A stretch of DNA of 13,418 nucleotides from Mycobacterium sp. (GTDB lineage: Bacteria > Actinomycetota > Actinomycetes > Mycobacteriales > Mycobacteriaceae): NCBI GenBank assembly GCA_018500005.2, contig JAHBAP020000218.1, forward strand, positions 1 through 13,418, given 5' to 3'. The notes under the pieces are model-generated. The model had not been told where the DNA came from, did no database searches, and saw only the letters and a list, made by a program, of their open reading frames with translations. Of this stretch, positions 13,400 to 13,418 are shown piece after piece; position 1 is the stretch's first letter, and every line of letters starts with the position of its first letter. Position numbers and translations under genes: made by a program.

Positions 13400-13418
13400 C
13401 TGTCTCTTATACACATCT
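13400..13418. other. Nextera/Tn5 mosaic-end adapter at contig end (artefact)
   Basis: The last 19 bases, CTGTCTCTTATACACATCT, are exactly the Tn5 mosaic end used in Nextera library adapters. They are not genomic. Translated on the minus strand they give the well-known artefact N-terminus MYKRQ. The assembly therefore ended in a read that kept its adapter. Confidence 0.97.

Noticed and set aside
13031..13414. A 127-residue minus-strand open frame beginning MYKRQ
   Set aside because: Its start lies inside the Nextera adapter and its end reads into the tRNA-Gly fragment; composition is not protein-like and no domain is visible.

Overview
This is a high-GC actinobacterial chromosome segment, almost certainly from a mycobacterium (Mycobacterium/Mycolicibacterium). 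The proteins and their order match a block I know from M. tuberculosis as Rv2463 to Rv2470, read here in reverse: glbO, an HNH endonuclease, a small membrane protein plus a DUF5130/TPM-like protein, pepN, a mycothiol-dependent DsbA-like reductase, rpiB, nei, and lipP. Family names come from recalled sequence motifs, not from a search. Most start codons sit either behind a clear GGAGG-type ribosome site or 6-7 nt downstream of a TANNNT -10 box, the pattern of mycobacterial leaderless mRNAs.

Layout. 1-307: 3' end of an unidentified gene. 360-2042: fatty-acyl-CoA ligase (FadD-like), running tail-to-tail into glbO. In glbO the expected stop codon after residue 128 reads TGG, so the frame continues 36 codons into the antisense of fadD. 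2457-3770: a same-strand run of HNH protein, a 72-aa membrane protein and a TPM-like protein. 3777-6356 (minus): aminopeptidase N, divergent from the reductase gene, with start codons only about 24 bp apart and -10 boxes that overlap. 6380-8305: DsbA-like reductase, rpiB and nei, the last two overlapping. 8323-9168 (minus): membrane protein with a long Gly/Asp/Phe repeat tail, not in the M. tuberculosis order as I recall it. 9221-10393 (minus): LipP-type serine hydrolase. 10563-12505 (minus): a NarL-type sensor kinase/response regulator operon. 12673-12924 (plus): a small probably secreted basic protein, divergent from the kinase gene, with a DosR-box-like sequence and repeats in the shared upstream region.

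Right end. A strong terminator hairpin (12945-12981, minus strand) is followed by only the 3' portion of a tRNA-Gly(UCC) gene (13002-13047, minus). Its anticodon stem-loop, T arm and acceptor 3' strand are intact, but the D arm and acceptor 5' strand are replaced by unrelated sequence. This is what is left at one side of a site-specific integration into tRNA-Gly, the type of site used by mycobacteriophage L5. The sequence from about 13048 rightwards, with clustered GGTAC repeats, is therefore probably the edge of an integrated phage or element. The final 19 bases are exactly the Tn5/Nextera mosaic end, so the contig ends in untrimmed library adapter.

The window combines housekeeping genes (peptide degradation, pentose phosphate isomerisation, oxidative DNA repair, redox and haem protein) with a modest accessory part: the fadD neighbour, the Gly-rich membrane protein, the two-component/secreted-protein module and the tRNA-linked element. 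I see no CRISPR array or complete defence system.
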